A stretch of 49,170 nt of DNA from [Clostridium] methylpentosum DSM 5476 (GTDB taxonomy: Bacteria > Bacillota > Clostridia > Oscillospirales > Ruminococcaceae), in NCBI GenBank assembly GCA_000158655.1, contig EQ973339.1:131764-180933 (forward strand), in the 5' to 3' direction. A program made the translations under genes and the position numbers. The notes under the pieces are model-generated. The model had not been told where the DNA came from. It saw nothing but the letters and a program-made list of their open reading frames with translations, and searched no databases. Shown piece by piece: positions 8,466 to 16,760 of this stretch. The first letter of the stretch is position 1. Every line of letters starts with the position of its first letter.

Positions 8466-9168
8466 ATTTCAATCCACCCATGGCACCCGCAGGGGTGCCG
8501 ACTTCCAGCATATTTAAGGTGACATTCATAAAGAAATTTCAATCCACGGCACCCGTGAGGTGCCGACCCGCGTCACCTGTGTACCGGCCGTACAATCATT
8601 CCGATTTCAATCCACGGCACCCGTGGGGGTGCCGACAGCAGCGTGGGCTCCTTGATCAGTGTTTTTAAGGCATTTCAATCCACGGCACCCGTGGGGGTGC
8701 CGACCTCTTTTTATAATAGCTCTTATTATCATGACTCATTTCAATCCACGGCACCCGTGGGGGTGCCGACTGATGCCTCAGTGTACTTTTCTTTTTCAGC
8801 TTCATTTCAATCCACGGCACCCGTGGGGGTGCCGACCGGATCATAGTGCTGGGCAGCGTAGCAAAGGGCATTTCAATCCACGGCACCCGTGGGGGTGCCG
8901 ACTTCCGCCGTCAAATTTTCTTCTGGTAGCTCTGCCGATTTCAATCCACGGCACCCGTGGGGGTGCCGACATCAACGCAGCTTTTAAACCAATCGAAAAC
9001 AAAATTTCAATCCACGGCACCCGTGGGGGTGCCGACTCATGGAGTTAAGGCCCTCAACTGACCCAAACAATTTCAATCCACGGCACCCGTGGGGGTGCCG
9101 ACGCCATTCCGGGTTCCAACATCCCGACCGATACTATTTCAATCCACGGCACCCGTGGGGGTGCCGAC
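8466..9168 (-). CRISPR. orphan type I-C-like CRISPR array, 11 repeats and 10 spacers
   Basis: Repeats start at 8466, 8536, 8604, 8672, 8738, 8804, 8870, 8938, 9004, 9070 and 9136. The repeat is 33 nt. Read on the minus strand it begins GTCGGCACCCCC and ends GTGGATTGAAAT, with a GGCACCC/GGGTGCC stem, the form typical of type I-C (Cas5-processed) repeats. The nine repeats nearest 9168 are identical. The two at the left end are altered (a 4-nt insertion in the first, one base lost in the second), which marks the trailer end. Spacers are 33-36 nt, mostly 33. Transcription should run right to left from the leader. No cas gene lies in the window. Confidence 0.95.
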
Positions 9169-9350
9169 AGCAGAATAGCACAAGAAAATGGTGCAAAAAG
9201 CTGGTATTCTTGTGTGATCTGCAAAAAAATATTAAAAGTTTTATTGGGGCTTGAGGGAGTGCTTGGTTTTGTTGTAGTCTAAATGTCACTTTTTTGGTGC
9301 GAACCTCCTAGGGAATTTCTGTTTGCTTGGACTTCGCACCAGACTGTCTG
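9169..9350 (-). promoter_or_regulatory. CRISPR leader
   Basis: The A/T-rich stretch next to the youngest repeat contains an inverted repeat GGTGCGAA (9296-9303) and TTCGCACC (9333-9340). A GGTTCGCACC-type palindrome between cas2 and the array is characteristic of type I-C leaders as I know them. The leader is thus kept although cas genes are absent; 9351-9496 shows no cas2 remnant that I can see. Confidence 0.65.
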
Positions 9351-9496
9351 GTAGAGACGATCTGAAATAGGGCGGGGACCGGCTCGGGCGAGCCTTGTAA
9401 AAATTTTGAGTGAGTGTCAGCAGTACAACTGCGCCAATGGGTGTAGGGAAGGAGGAATTCTAACAACTCTGTGCTGATGAGGAAAAAATTGTGCGG

Positions 9497-9706
9497 TCAG
9501 ATCTGATCCCCGTTGTCGAGGAAAAAGAAACCTTCATATTTGCAGTCAAGCGCTTCTGCTATCTTTTGCAAATCTTTTTCGGAAAAATTGTCCCGTTTAA
9601 ATTTGTTATAAAGGTTAGAGGGCTTTGTGTCCAACAACTCGGCGAGTTGTGCCCCTGACATCTGTTTTTTAACCAAAAGAATTTTGATTTTCTCGGTCAT
9701 GCCCAT
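9497..9706 (-). CDS. small XRE-family DNA-binding protein
   Basis: 69 aa, almost entirely a Cro/CI helix-turn-helix: MTEKIKILLVKKQMSGAQLA, ELLDTKPSNLYNKFKRDNFS, then helices to FFFLDNGDQI. The sequence fits a short HTH_XRE repressor without an effector domain. AGAGGT precedes the ATG by a normal distance. It is divergent from the small gene at 9913, and palindromes lie over that gene's promoter, so it probably regulates the pair. It follows the CRISPR leader but no functional link is shown. Confidence 0.8.
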   Translation of the reverse strand: MGMTEKIKILLVKKQMSGAQLAELLDTKPSNLYNKFKRDNFSEKDLQKIAEALDCKYEGFFFLDNGDQI

Positions 9707-9819
9707 TGTTCTACCTCTATCTATGATCGGGATATTTTAATGCGTATTTATACGTGTTACAAGATTATTGTACACGAATTAGTGGGCAAAGTAAACTTTT
9801 AGATTTTATAATAGAAATA

Positions 9820-9870
9820 AAAAGTGATATATTTTGCTTGACATAATCACTTTTAAATGATATATTATCA
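9820..9870 (+). promoter_or_regulatory. promoter with overlapping operator-like palindromes
   Basis: TTGACA (9838-9843) and TATATT (9861-9866) are 17 bp apart. An inverted repeat AAAAGTGAT/ATCACTTTT (9820-9828, 9846-9854) brackets the -35 and a second palindrome TGATATATTATCA (9858-9870) covers the -10. The divergent XRE protein is the obvious candidate to bind them. Confidence 0.65.
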
Positions 9871-9912
9871 CTATAAATCGATTTATAATATAAAATAAGT
9901 GAAGGTGATACG

Positions 9913-10176
9913 ATGAAAAAATTTTTGAAAACTTTATATGAATCCGCCCTGTATCCGATCAATGACGGGACGTCTGAATGGTTCCAGGCGCGCGAAGAGG
10001 AGTCTAGACTGGAAAACGATATGTGTAGCCTCATCGGGGAGGACGAGCGGCTGCACTCCACTTTTTTCAAATACATGCGTTCCAGTCGCGCACTCATTGA
10101 GCTAACTGGACGGGATCAGTTCGCCCGGGGAATGAAATGCGGGGCCAACTTGATCCTTTCGGTTAAAAAGGAGTGA
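9913..10176 (+). CDS. small conserved helical protein, DUF6809-like
   Basis: 87 aa. The pattern LYES..YP near the N-terminus, a Glu-rich middle helix (EEESRLENDMCSLIGEDERL) and an end of the type GRDQFARGMKCGANLILSV resembles the small DUF6809-type proteins found beside XRE regulators in Clostridia and their mobile elements. That assignment is from memory of the pattern and is tentative. AAGGTG lies before the ATG. Promoter with palindromes just upstream. A degenerate end of a similar gene (NLILSVNK, then stop) is present near 11.18 kb. Function unknown. Confidence 0.6.
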   Translation: MKKFLKTLYESALYPINDGTSEWFQAREEESRLENDMCSLIGEDERLHSTFFKYMRSSRALIELTGRDQFARGMKCGANLILSVKKE

Positions 10177-10439
10177 TCCCGCCAGCTCTGCGCTTGCAAC
10201 TGGAGTATGACTCTGCGCGGGCCGAACAGTTTCGTTCCCATCATCCCACACCGGAGAGATTTACCTTATCTATACGGTTTACACCTACATAGCTAATACC
10301 AGTGAGGCTGGACTTTTGCGTTCTGCCTTTTCACTCAACCTCAGCTTTTTACTCCATTGCCCCAAATGTGCTGTTTGACTGAGCACATCTCGTTCCTTTC
10401 TCCTCAGTTTTTCCGGTGACGTTTAAAATGGATTGAATT

Positions 10440-10915
10440 GTGATCAACGGACCGCCAGCTCCTCCACCCCACAGGCCGATCATACCTAAGACAGGAGACG
10501 TGCGTCGTCACCACAATCGAACCAGCTTCTTTATCCCGCAGGCTGATCGTATCCGAAGCCATGGGGAGTGCGTCATCATCGCAGCTGACCTAGCTACCCC
10601 ACCTGAAGGTTGATCATACCTAGGACAGGGGGCGTGCATCGTCACCACAACCGAGCCAACTTCTTTATCCCGCAGGCTGATCGTATCCGAAGCCATGGGG
10701 AGTGCGTCATCATTGCAGCTGACCTAGCTAACCCACCCATAGGCTGATCGTATCCGGGACAGGGAAAGTGTATCATTGTCTCAACTGAGCTAGCTTTTCT
10801 CCCCCGCAGGCCGATCGTATCCGAAGCATGAGGAGTGCGCCATCACCGCAATCGACCAAGCCCTTTCACTCCGCAAGTCGATCGCATTCAGGGTAAAAGC
10901 GAACTGGAACAATAC
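10440..10915. repeat. 67-bp tandem repeat, about 6.5 copies
   Basis: The core GGCTGATCGTATCC (variants GGCCGATC, GGTTGATC) begins at 10474, 10541, 10608, 10675, 10742 and 10809, exactly 67 bp apart each time, with a diverged seventh at 10876 and a half copy before 10474. The whole unit is repeated, not just a part, so it is not a CRISPR. Copies 2 and 4 are nearly identical, as are 1 and 3, which implies duplication of a 134-bp dimer. 67 is not a multiple of three and no frame is open across it. No other feature was seen in 10177-10440. Confidence 0.9.
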
Positions 10916-11094
10916 GCTACACTTCAGATTTCGCTCTCTTGGGCAGCAGGCATCTGTGGGCTGAATACAGATCGGATTGAAAACGCAGGCGGCTGGGATT
11001 GATTCCGAAGGTAGGACCAGGGTGCAAGCGCGCCCCTATCCCGTAAAAGTGAAGGATGGGATGGACGCCCCGGCGACAAACGCCACAAAACCGG

Positions 11095-11189
11095 ACTGTG
11101 CAAAAAAGGACAGGGGAAGAGAGAACCTTTACCATGGCGAATGCGCCCAGCAGCGCTCTAATTTGATACTTTCTGTTAATAAATAATAA
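11095..11189 (+). pseudogene. possible remnant of a 9913-type small gene
   Basis: The last codons read NLILSVNK then stop, close to the NLILSVKKE ending of the gene at 9913, after a diverged stretch that can be aligned to DQFARGMK only loosely. This is a weak, short similarity and could be chance. Confidence 0.3.
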
Positions 11190-11263
11190 ACTTTTAAAAT
11201 AGTATTATGCAGTTTGCACAAGGATGTTTTTCAATTTTGTGCATCTTTGAGTTGTATTCTTTG

Positions 11264-11292
11264 TTGTCAAAGATGGTGAAATATGATATAAT
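11264..11292 (+). promoter_or_regulatory. promoter of the EF-G-like gene, long leader
   Basis: TTGTCA and TATAAT with 17-bp spacing. The predicted leader is about 124 nt and contains an inverted repeat ACAGGCTT (11304-11311) / AAGCCTGT (11340-11347) enclosing TTCAAC and followed by GTTGAA, which could form alternative pairings. No known riboswitch core is recognised. Confidence 0.65.
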
Positions 11293-11422
11293 TTATTAGT
11301 ATCACAGGCTTATATTATTCAACTTCACCACATTCAGACAAGCCTGTTGAATCTAGTCTTTTTAGTCTGCAATGCAGCATAAAATGAACTAATCAAATTT
11401 AACAAAGAATGGAGAGAAACTC

Positions 11423-13465
11423 ATGAAAACTTATTCAGCAGACAGAATTAAAAACATTGCAATCGTCGGCCACGGCGGTTCGGGCAAAACTTCGCTCGTT
11501 GAGGCTCTGCTGTATCGGGCAGGCGCCACCGACCGCCTCGGAAAAATCACCGACGGCACCACTGTGAGCGACTACGATCCGGAAGAGATCAAGCGCAAAG
11601 CCTCCCTCACCCTTTCGGTTCTCCCACTCGAATATAATGATTATAAAATCAACCTCTTTGACACTCCCGGCCTGTTCGACTTCGCCGCAGGCATGTACGA
11701 GGGCATCAACGCCGCAGACAGCGTCTGTGTCACCATCTCGGGCAAATCGGGCGTCACAGTCGGCGCGAAAAAAGCGTACAAGCTCGCCAAGAAGGACGGC
11801 AAGCCCACCATGTTCTTCGTCAGCAAGCTCGACACCGAAAACGCCGATTTCTACAAGGTGCTCGAAGACCTCAAGGCAAACTTTGGCCCGTCGGTCTGCC
11901 CCCTCATGGTCCCGGTGTACGACGGCCACACCATCGAATGCTACGTCGACCTCATCAACATGAAGGCCTACCGCTACGAGGGTAACTTCAAGCGCACCGA
12001 GGTGCCGATGCCCGACATGGCGCACCGCCTCGAGGGCCTGCTCGCCGCGATCAGCGAAGCTGTCGCTGAAACCGACGAGGAGATGTTTGAAAAATACTTC
12101 TCAGGTGAACAGTTTACCCACGACGAGATTGTCAGCGGCGTTCACGCGGGCATCAAAAACGGCAGCATCTGCCCAGTGTTCTGCGGTTCCGCCGTTTCGC
12201 TCGAGGGTATCACCGTACTGCTCGAAGGGATCACCCAGCTCATGCCGAGCGCAAACGAGGCGGTGCAGCCGCTTCCCTGTGACCCCAACGGCCCGCTGTG
12301 CGCCTATGTGTTCAAAACCATTGCCGACCCGTTCTTCGGCAAGCTTTCCTTCTTTAAAGTGCTCTCCGGCAAGCTCTCCGCCGAGTCGGAGCCCGTCAAC
12401 ATGACCACTGGAGCGCCTGAGCGCATCGGCAAGCTGATGTTCCTGCGGGGCAAAAAACAGGAGGACACCAAGGAGATCACCGCCGGCGACATCGGCGCGG
12501 CGACCAAGCTCAACGTCAACACCGGCGACACGCTGTGCAGCGGCACCGACGTCAAAATCGATCCGCCTGAATTCCCAGAGCCCTGTTATTCAATGGCTGT
12601 CCAGGCCAAGGGCAAAGGGGATGAGAGCAAGATTTCGGCTGCGATCACAAAACTCCTCCAGGAGGATCTCACCCTCTGGTACCACAACAACACCGAGACC
12701 AAGCAGCAGGTGCTCACCGGCCTCGGCGAACAGCACCTCGACGTGGCGGTTGCCAAGCTCAAGAGCAAATTTGGGGTCGACGTCGAACTCACCGACCTGC
12801 GGATTCCCTATCGCGAGACAATTCGCAAAAAAGTAAAGGTCGAAGGAAAACACAAAAAACAAACCGGCGGGCACGGCCAGTTCGGGCACGTTTGGATTGA
12901 ATTTGAACCCTGCATGGAGGAAGAACTCGTCTTTGAGGAGCGCGTCTTCGGCGGCGCAGTCCCGAAGGGCTTCTTCCCAGCCGTAGAAAAGGGACTGCGC
13001 GACAGCTCCCAGAAGGGCATCCTCGCCGGCTACCCGGTGGTCGGCCTCAAGGCAATCCTTGTCGACGGCTCCTACCATCCGGTCGACTCCTCCGAAATGG
13101 CGTTTAAGACTGCGGCGGGCATCGCCTACCGCGAGGGTATCCCCCAGGCGTCCCCCGTCATCCTCGAACCGATCTGTACCCTCAATGTCCTCGTGCCGGA
13201 CAACAACACCGGCGACATGATGGGCGAGCTCAACAAGCGCCGCGGCCGAGTGCTCGGCATGAACCCGAGCGATGAGGAAGAGGGCATGACGGTCATCGAG
13301 GCAGAGGTCCCGATGGCGGAGATGCAGGACTTCACCATGCTGCTGCGCCAGATGACCCAGGGCTCGGGCAGCTTTAAAATGGAGTTTGCGCGCTACGAGC
13401 AGCTCCCCGACAGCTTGCAGGCAACGGTCATCAGCAAGGCCAACGCCATGAAGGCGAGCGAATAA
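11423..13465 (+). CDS. EF-G-like translational GTPase (EF-G2 type)
   Basis: 680 aa, slightly shorter than canonical EF-G. The G domain has a P-loop GHGGSGKTSL (around residue 17), DTPGLFDF as G3, and SKLD where most relatives have NKxD as G4. These are features of the EF-G2 side group rather than the essential FusA. Domain II, III, IV (HKKQTGGHGQFGHVWIEFEP near 475) and V (ILEPICTLNVLVPDNNTGDM) are all present, so it is complete. It presumably acts on the ribosome with GTP, possibly not in normal translocation. GGAGAG precedes the ATG. The gene stands alone with its own promoter. Confidence 0.85.
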   Translation: MKTYSADRIKNIAIVGHGGSGKTSLVEALLYRAGATDRLGKITDGTTVSDYDPEEIKRKASLTLSVLPLEYNDYKINLFDTPGLFDFAAGMYEGINAADSVCVTISGKSGVTVGAKKAYKLAKKDGKPTMFFVSKLDTENADFYKVLEDLKANFGPSVCPLMVPVYDGHTIECYVDLINMKAYRYEGNFKRTEVPMPDMAHRLEGLLAAISEAVAETDEEMFEKYFSGEQFTHDEIVSGVHAGIKNGSICPVFCGSAVSLEGITVLLEGITQLMPSANEAVQPLPCDPNGPLCAYVFKTIADPFFGKLSFFKVLSGKLSAESEPVNMTTGAPERIGKLMFLRGKKQEDTKEITAGDIGAATKLNVNTGDTLCSGTDVKIDPPEFPEPCYSMAVQAKGKGDESKISAAITKLLQEDLTLWYHNNTETKQQVLTGLGEQHLDVAVAKLKSKFGVDVELTDLRIPYRETIRKKVKVEGKHKKQTGGHGQFGHVWIEFEPCMEEELVFEERVFGGAVPKGFFPAVEKGLRDSSQKGILAGYPVVGLKAILVDGSYHPVDSSEMAFKTAAGIAYREGIPQASPVILEPICTLNVLVPDNNTGDMMGELNKRRGRVLGMNPSDEEEGMTVIEAEVPMAEMQDFTMLLRQMTQGSGSFKMEFARYEQLPDSLQATVISKANAMKASE

Positions 13466-13600
13466 ATCAGACAACTCCGGATTTCCCCGGCTCCTCCAAC
13501 TGGGGAATCAGACGGTGACACACCCGAGCAGGGCGGCTGAACCGCTGCTGCCGGGCGTCCCGTTCTAACCGATGGAGAACCCTCTTACAACTGTTACCAG

Positions 13601-13647
13601 CGCACGGCCCGTTGCGGTACCTTCCGCATGCGGGCCGTGCGTTGTTT
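13601..13647 (+). terminator. strong GC hairpin after the EF-G-like gene
   Basis: CGCACGGCCCG (13601-13611) pairs with CGGGCCGTGCG (13631-13641), enclosing a second small hairpin GCGG/CCGC. The following T tract is weak (GTTGTTT), so termination is likely but not certain. It lies 135 bp after the stop. Confidence 0.55.
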
Positions 13648-13654
13648 GGGGAAC

Positions 13655-14400
13655 TATCTGCCAGCCCGGAAGAAAGAACGGGCTGGAAGATTTGATGAAC
13701 TCTCCGCACAAAGACAGGAATCCCTACTGATCTGAAAACGGGTTGCAACTTGTCTGACCTAGCAGATTGCTGAGTGCATCAGGCTGCCGGGTGGTGAAGA
13801 GGGCGGGAAGGGCAGGCTAGTTTCCAACCAACTACCCTTGCAGTCTATTTTTCCAATTTGCAGGATGTGCGCTAATCTGCAAAACATCTATTGGCAAGTT
13901 GGAAATAATGGGCAGATGCTTTAACGAGACAACTCTCTACACAAACGGCAAGCAAGTTTTGACAATCTGGAAGGGAGCAGACTGCCTGCGGGTTGGAAGG
14001 GACATCACATGTGTGCATCAGGCTGCCGGATGACGCAGAGACGGCACAATATTTTCGCCCTAAGTGCCCTCGTAATCCATATTCATGGCTTGCGGCCGTT
14101 CGCTGGTCTGTTGTTAAATATCTGCCAGTCCGGAAGAAAGAACGGGCTGGGACTTGAATGAACTCACCGCACAACCACAGGAATCTTTGCTGATCTGAAA
14201 ACGGGTTGCAGGTTGTCTGACCTGGTAGAGTGCTGAGTTTATCATGCCGCCGGGTGGTACAGAGGGCGGATTAGTCTCCAACCAACTACCCTTGTAACCT
14301 GTTTTTACAGATTGCTATGCGCCAATCTGTAACATATCCGCCAGACGGCGGAAAGAATAGGCCGATATTTTCACAGAGCAGTTCTGTTTTGCGTAAGTGA
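13655..14400. repeat. long imperfect direct repeat, period about 464 bp
   Basis: The stretch from 13655 to about 13940 recurs from 14119 to about 14395 with many substitutions and small indels. Shared landmarks include ATCTGCCAG, GGAAGAAAGAACGGGCTGG (itself a hairpin with the preceding CCAGCCCG in the first copy), GATCTGAAAACGGGTTGCA and CCAACCAACTACCCTTG. A third partial match, GTGCATCAGGCTGCCGG, occurs at 13.77 and 14.01 kb. All reading frames are closed. The block looks like a tandem duplication of non-coding DNA of unknown origin. Confidence 0.8.
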
Positions 14401-14517
14401 ACCACCGGCTCTGCCAGTGGAAAAGAAAAAGCTTAAGCTATGGACAGAATGAAAACTCCCCAATAAATTAAAGTTAAGGTCTGCAACCTAGCTAAAAATA
14501 TCGAGGAGGCCTTTTCC

Positions 14518-14760
14518 ATGACAGAAAAAGACATAAACAGTTTAGAACAGAGCCTGCCCCTTAGGGTATACGAAGTGGGGTGTTAATAGTGTTTGCACCG
14601 AAATATGCAAGGAATCTAAGGCATAAAACAATACCCCTTCAGGGATTGCCCGAATCAGCAATGCAGTTGGCAGACCTTTTCGGGGCCCCTTTCGGGGCGT
14701 TGTCCGCATCATGCCCTACTAGGGCTTTCTCATGCCTCCGGCTTTGCCAGAGGTTTTGAC
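14518..14760 (+). pseudogene. tnpA: IS200/IS605 tnpA remnant, N-terminus plus right end
   Basis: An ATG behind GAGGAGG starts MTEKDINSLEQ, then a 19-bp insertion (GAGCCTGCCCCTTAGGGTA, 14550-14568) breaks the frame. Past it the family sequence continues as HTKWGV and, in a shifted frame, IVFAPKYARN. The body of the gene is deleted, and a right-end-like stretch follows (ACTAGGGCTTTCTCATG, then CCGGCTTTGCC in a hairpin). The same 19-bp insertion sits at the same codon in the copy at 41.1 kb. Confidence 0.7.
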
Positions 14761-15238
14761 TCACAGAGGCGGAAATACTCTGCCAACTGGGAAACAAGTT
14801 GAGAAAGATTTTTAATCGAAAGTCCCCATCGGTTGCCTAGAAATGAGGCGTCGCTTGCATTGCAGCATTATTTGCAGTTGATGCGAGAAACGGAGAGAAC
14901 ACGCCTCCGACCATGAATTGTCGATGGAATTCTGCTCTTGTCCAGCAAAACAGGATGCACTCCTGGAAGGTCTGACGAGCTGATCCGCCTGTCCCTGGCA
15001 GGATGGGGAAATCCAGCAAATCGATCGGGCGGTTTTGGACGTGATGCGTTTTGCTTCTGGTTTTGAGCGGATCTGCCGTTTCTTCAGATAGCGCACATAG
15101 ACAGTGGGAAAACGGGACAGACAATCCCAAACTGACCAATCGAACAGGGGAGGCAGACCGGAGTCGCCAAACTGTACTATTTCGGTTTCAGGGCGCATAT
15201 AAATGACTACAAGACTGTTAGGAAAAAGGGTGAGAGGT

Positions 15239-15709
15239 ATGTTTGTACTGTCATTTAGAGCGTCCCGTCGGAAAATCGCAGCAGTGATCGGCGTGCTGGT
15301 TTTGGCGGTGGTGATCGGCACTGTCGTTGTGATCGGGCAGGGGACGACGGCTGCCTCCGCCAAGGCGGGGGCCTCCCTTGCCGCGTCCACCAATGAGGAG
15401 CGGGTGGCCTACCTGCAAAGCTTTGGCTGGGAAGTGGAGACCGAGCCTGCGGAAATCGTCGAGGTCGCAATTCCCACTGAATTCAACGAGGTTTACCAGA
15501 ACTATAACAACATTCAAAAAAAGCAGGGATTTGACCTGACCGATTACCGCGGCAAAAAGTGCAAACGGTGGACCTACACCGTCACCAATTACCCCGATGG
15601 CCAGACGGGCGTGCGGGCAAACCTGCTGACCTGCAACGACAAGATCATCGGCGGGGATATTAGTTCCACCGAGATGGGCGGGTTTATGCACGGATTTGAA
15701 AAGAGCTAA
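15239..15709 (+). CDS. DUF4830 membrane-anchored protein
   Basis: 156 aa from the ATG preceded by AAAGG at 9-nt spacing; an ATG 36 bp earlier has no SD. A short basic N-terminus is followed by one membrane helix (about residues 14-36, IAAVIGVLVLAVVIGTVVVI), then an extracytoplasmic domain with ERVAYLQSFGWEVETEPAEI, IPTEFNEVYQNYNNIQKKQG and YRGKKCKRWTYTVTNYPDG, the pattern of DUF4830. The family's role is unknown. It lies upstream of the RsuA gene, separated by a promoter and an inverted repeat, so probably a separate unit. Confidence 0.75.
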   Translation: MFVLSFRASRRKIAAVIGVLVLAVVIGTVVVIGQGTTAASAKAGASLAASTNEERVAYLQSFGWEVETEPAEIVEVAIPTEFNEVYQNYNNIQKKQGFDLTDYRGKKCKRWTYTVTNYPDGQTGVRANLLTCNDKIIGGDISSTEMGGFMHGFEKS

Positions 15710-15744
15710 CCGCCCCGCTGGATGATGCATTTTCCATTCATCAA

Positions 15745-15790
15745 TTGACTTTGCGCCCCGGATTCGGTAGAATGGTACTGAATCCGGGGC
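15745..15790 (+). promoter_or_regulatory. promoter overlapped by an 11-bp inverted repeat
   Basis: TTGACT (15745-15750) and TAGAAT (15768-15773) are 17 bp apart. GCCCCGGATTC (15755-15765) and GAATCCGGGGC (15780-15790) form a perfect inverted repeat that straddles the spacer, the -10 and the expected +1. It may be the terminator of the preceding gene, an operator, or both. Confidence 0.65.
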
Positions 15791-15820
15791 TTTGCCCTGT
15801 TTGTGAAAAGGAGAACGAGT

Positions 15821-16567
15821 GTGAAAATCAGAATTGATAAATTCCTCTCCACCCAAGCGATCGCGACCCGCAGCCAGGCGAAGGAGATGCTGCGCGCAGG
15901 GCGGGTGCTCGTCAACGGAACTCCGGTCAAGGCCGCGGACCTCAAGGTTGACCCGGAAGGGGATGAAATCCGGGTGGACGGGCGTGTGTACGGTTATCAG
16001 GAGCACCTTTACCTGATGCTCAACAAACCGCAGGGGGTGGTGAGCGCCACCGACGACAAGGTGCATCGGACCGTGCTTGACCTCGTCCCTCCGGAGCTCC
16101 GGAGGCGGGGACTTTTTCCGGCTGGGAGGCTCGACCGGGACACGGTCGGGTTTGTGCTCATCACCGATGACGGCGAGTTTGCCCACAACATCCTCTCCCC
16201 CCGGCATCATGTGCCCAAAACCTATGAGGCGGGGCTGGACGGGCCAATCGGAGAGAATGAGCTCTCGGTTCTCGCACAGGGCGTGGTGCTGGGCGACGGG
16301 ACAAAATGCCGTCCCGCTGAGTTGACTGTTTTGCAATCCGGAGAGCGGCCGCTCATACAAATTGTGATTGTGGAGGGGAGATACCACCAGATCAAGCGGA
16401 TGTTTGCAGCGGTGGGGCGCAGGGTGCTCACCCTCAAACGGACCAAAATCGGCGGGCTCGCGCTGGATCCCTCACTCAAAGAGGGGGATTGCATTGCGAT
16501 TTCCCCCAGTAATCTGGAGAAAATTCAGATGAAAACCAACAGTTTGACGGAGGATGGTGAAGATTAG
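15821..16567 (+). CDS. rsuA: 16S rRNA pseudouridine synthase, RsuA family
   Basis: 248 aa. The start is the GTG preceded by AAGGAGA; a GTG 18 bp upstream is open but overlaps that SD. An N-terminal S4 RNA-binding domain (RIDKFLSTQAIATRSQAKEM) is followed by the catalytic domain with GRLDRDTVGF, whose Asp is the catalytic residue, and YHQIKRMFAAVGRRV near the C-terminus. RsuA makes pseudouridine 516 in 16S rRNA in E. coli; the exact site here is inferred. RluB/E-type paralogues are the alternative. Confidence 0.85.
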   Translation: MKIRIDKFLSTQAIATRSQAKEMLRAGRVLVNGTPVKAADLKVDPEGDEIRVDGRVYGYQEHLYLMLNKPQGVVSATDDKVHRTVLDLVPPELRRRGLFPAGRLDRDTVGFVLITDDGEFAHNILSPRHHVPKTYEAGLDGPIGENELSVLAQGVVLGDGTKCRPAELTVLQSGERPLIQIVIVEGRYHQIKRMFAAVGRRVLTLKRTKIGGLALDPSLKEGDCIAISPSNLEKIQMKTNSLTEDGED

Positions 16568-16760
16568 TCAAATTTTCTAATTTGGAAGTTAAAGTTTGTC
16601 CAATTGACCAGTTTCCTTTTTGAGGTAAGTTTGTTATAGTAGGAGATAAGAATGGAAAAAGAGAGTCTGTTTTACCCTTCGCAGGCCTTCCGGATGAGTG
16701 GCAAAAAGCAGTGCGGCAAAACGTTCTCAATTCTATAAGCTCATAATTTAGGAGGCTGCC

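Noticed and set aside
8321-9254. Plus- and minus-strand ORFs with a repeated NPRHPWGCR or RVPWIEM peptide
   Set aside because: They are translations of the CRISPR repeats; the repeats and spacers explain them fully.
9351-9496. Possible cas2 remnant upstream of the CRISPR leader
   Set aside because: No Cas2-like peptide was found in any frame on the minus strand.
10440-10915. 67-bp array as a second CRISPR type
   Set aside because: The whole 67-bp unit is conserved between copies; there are no unique spacers.
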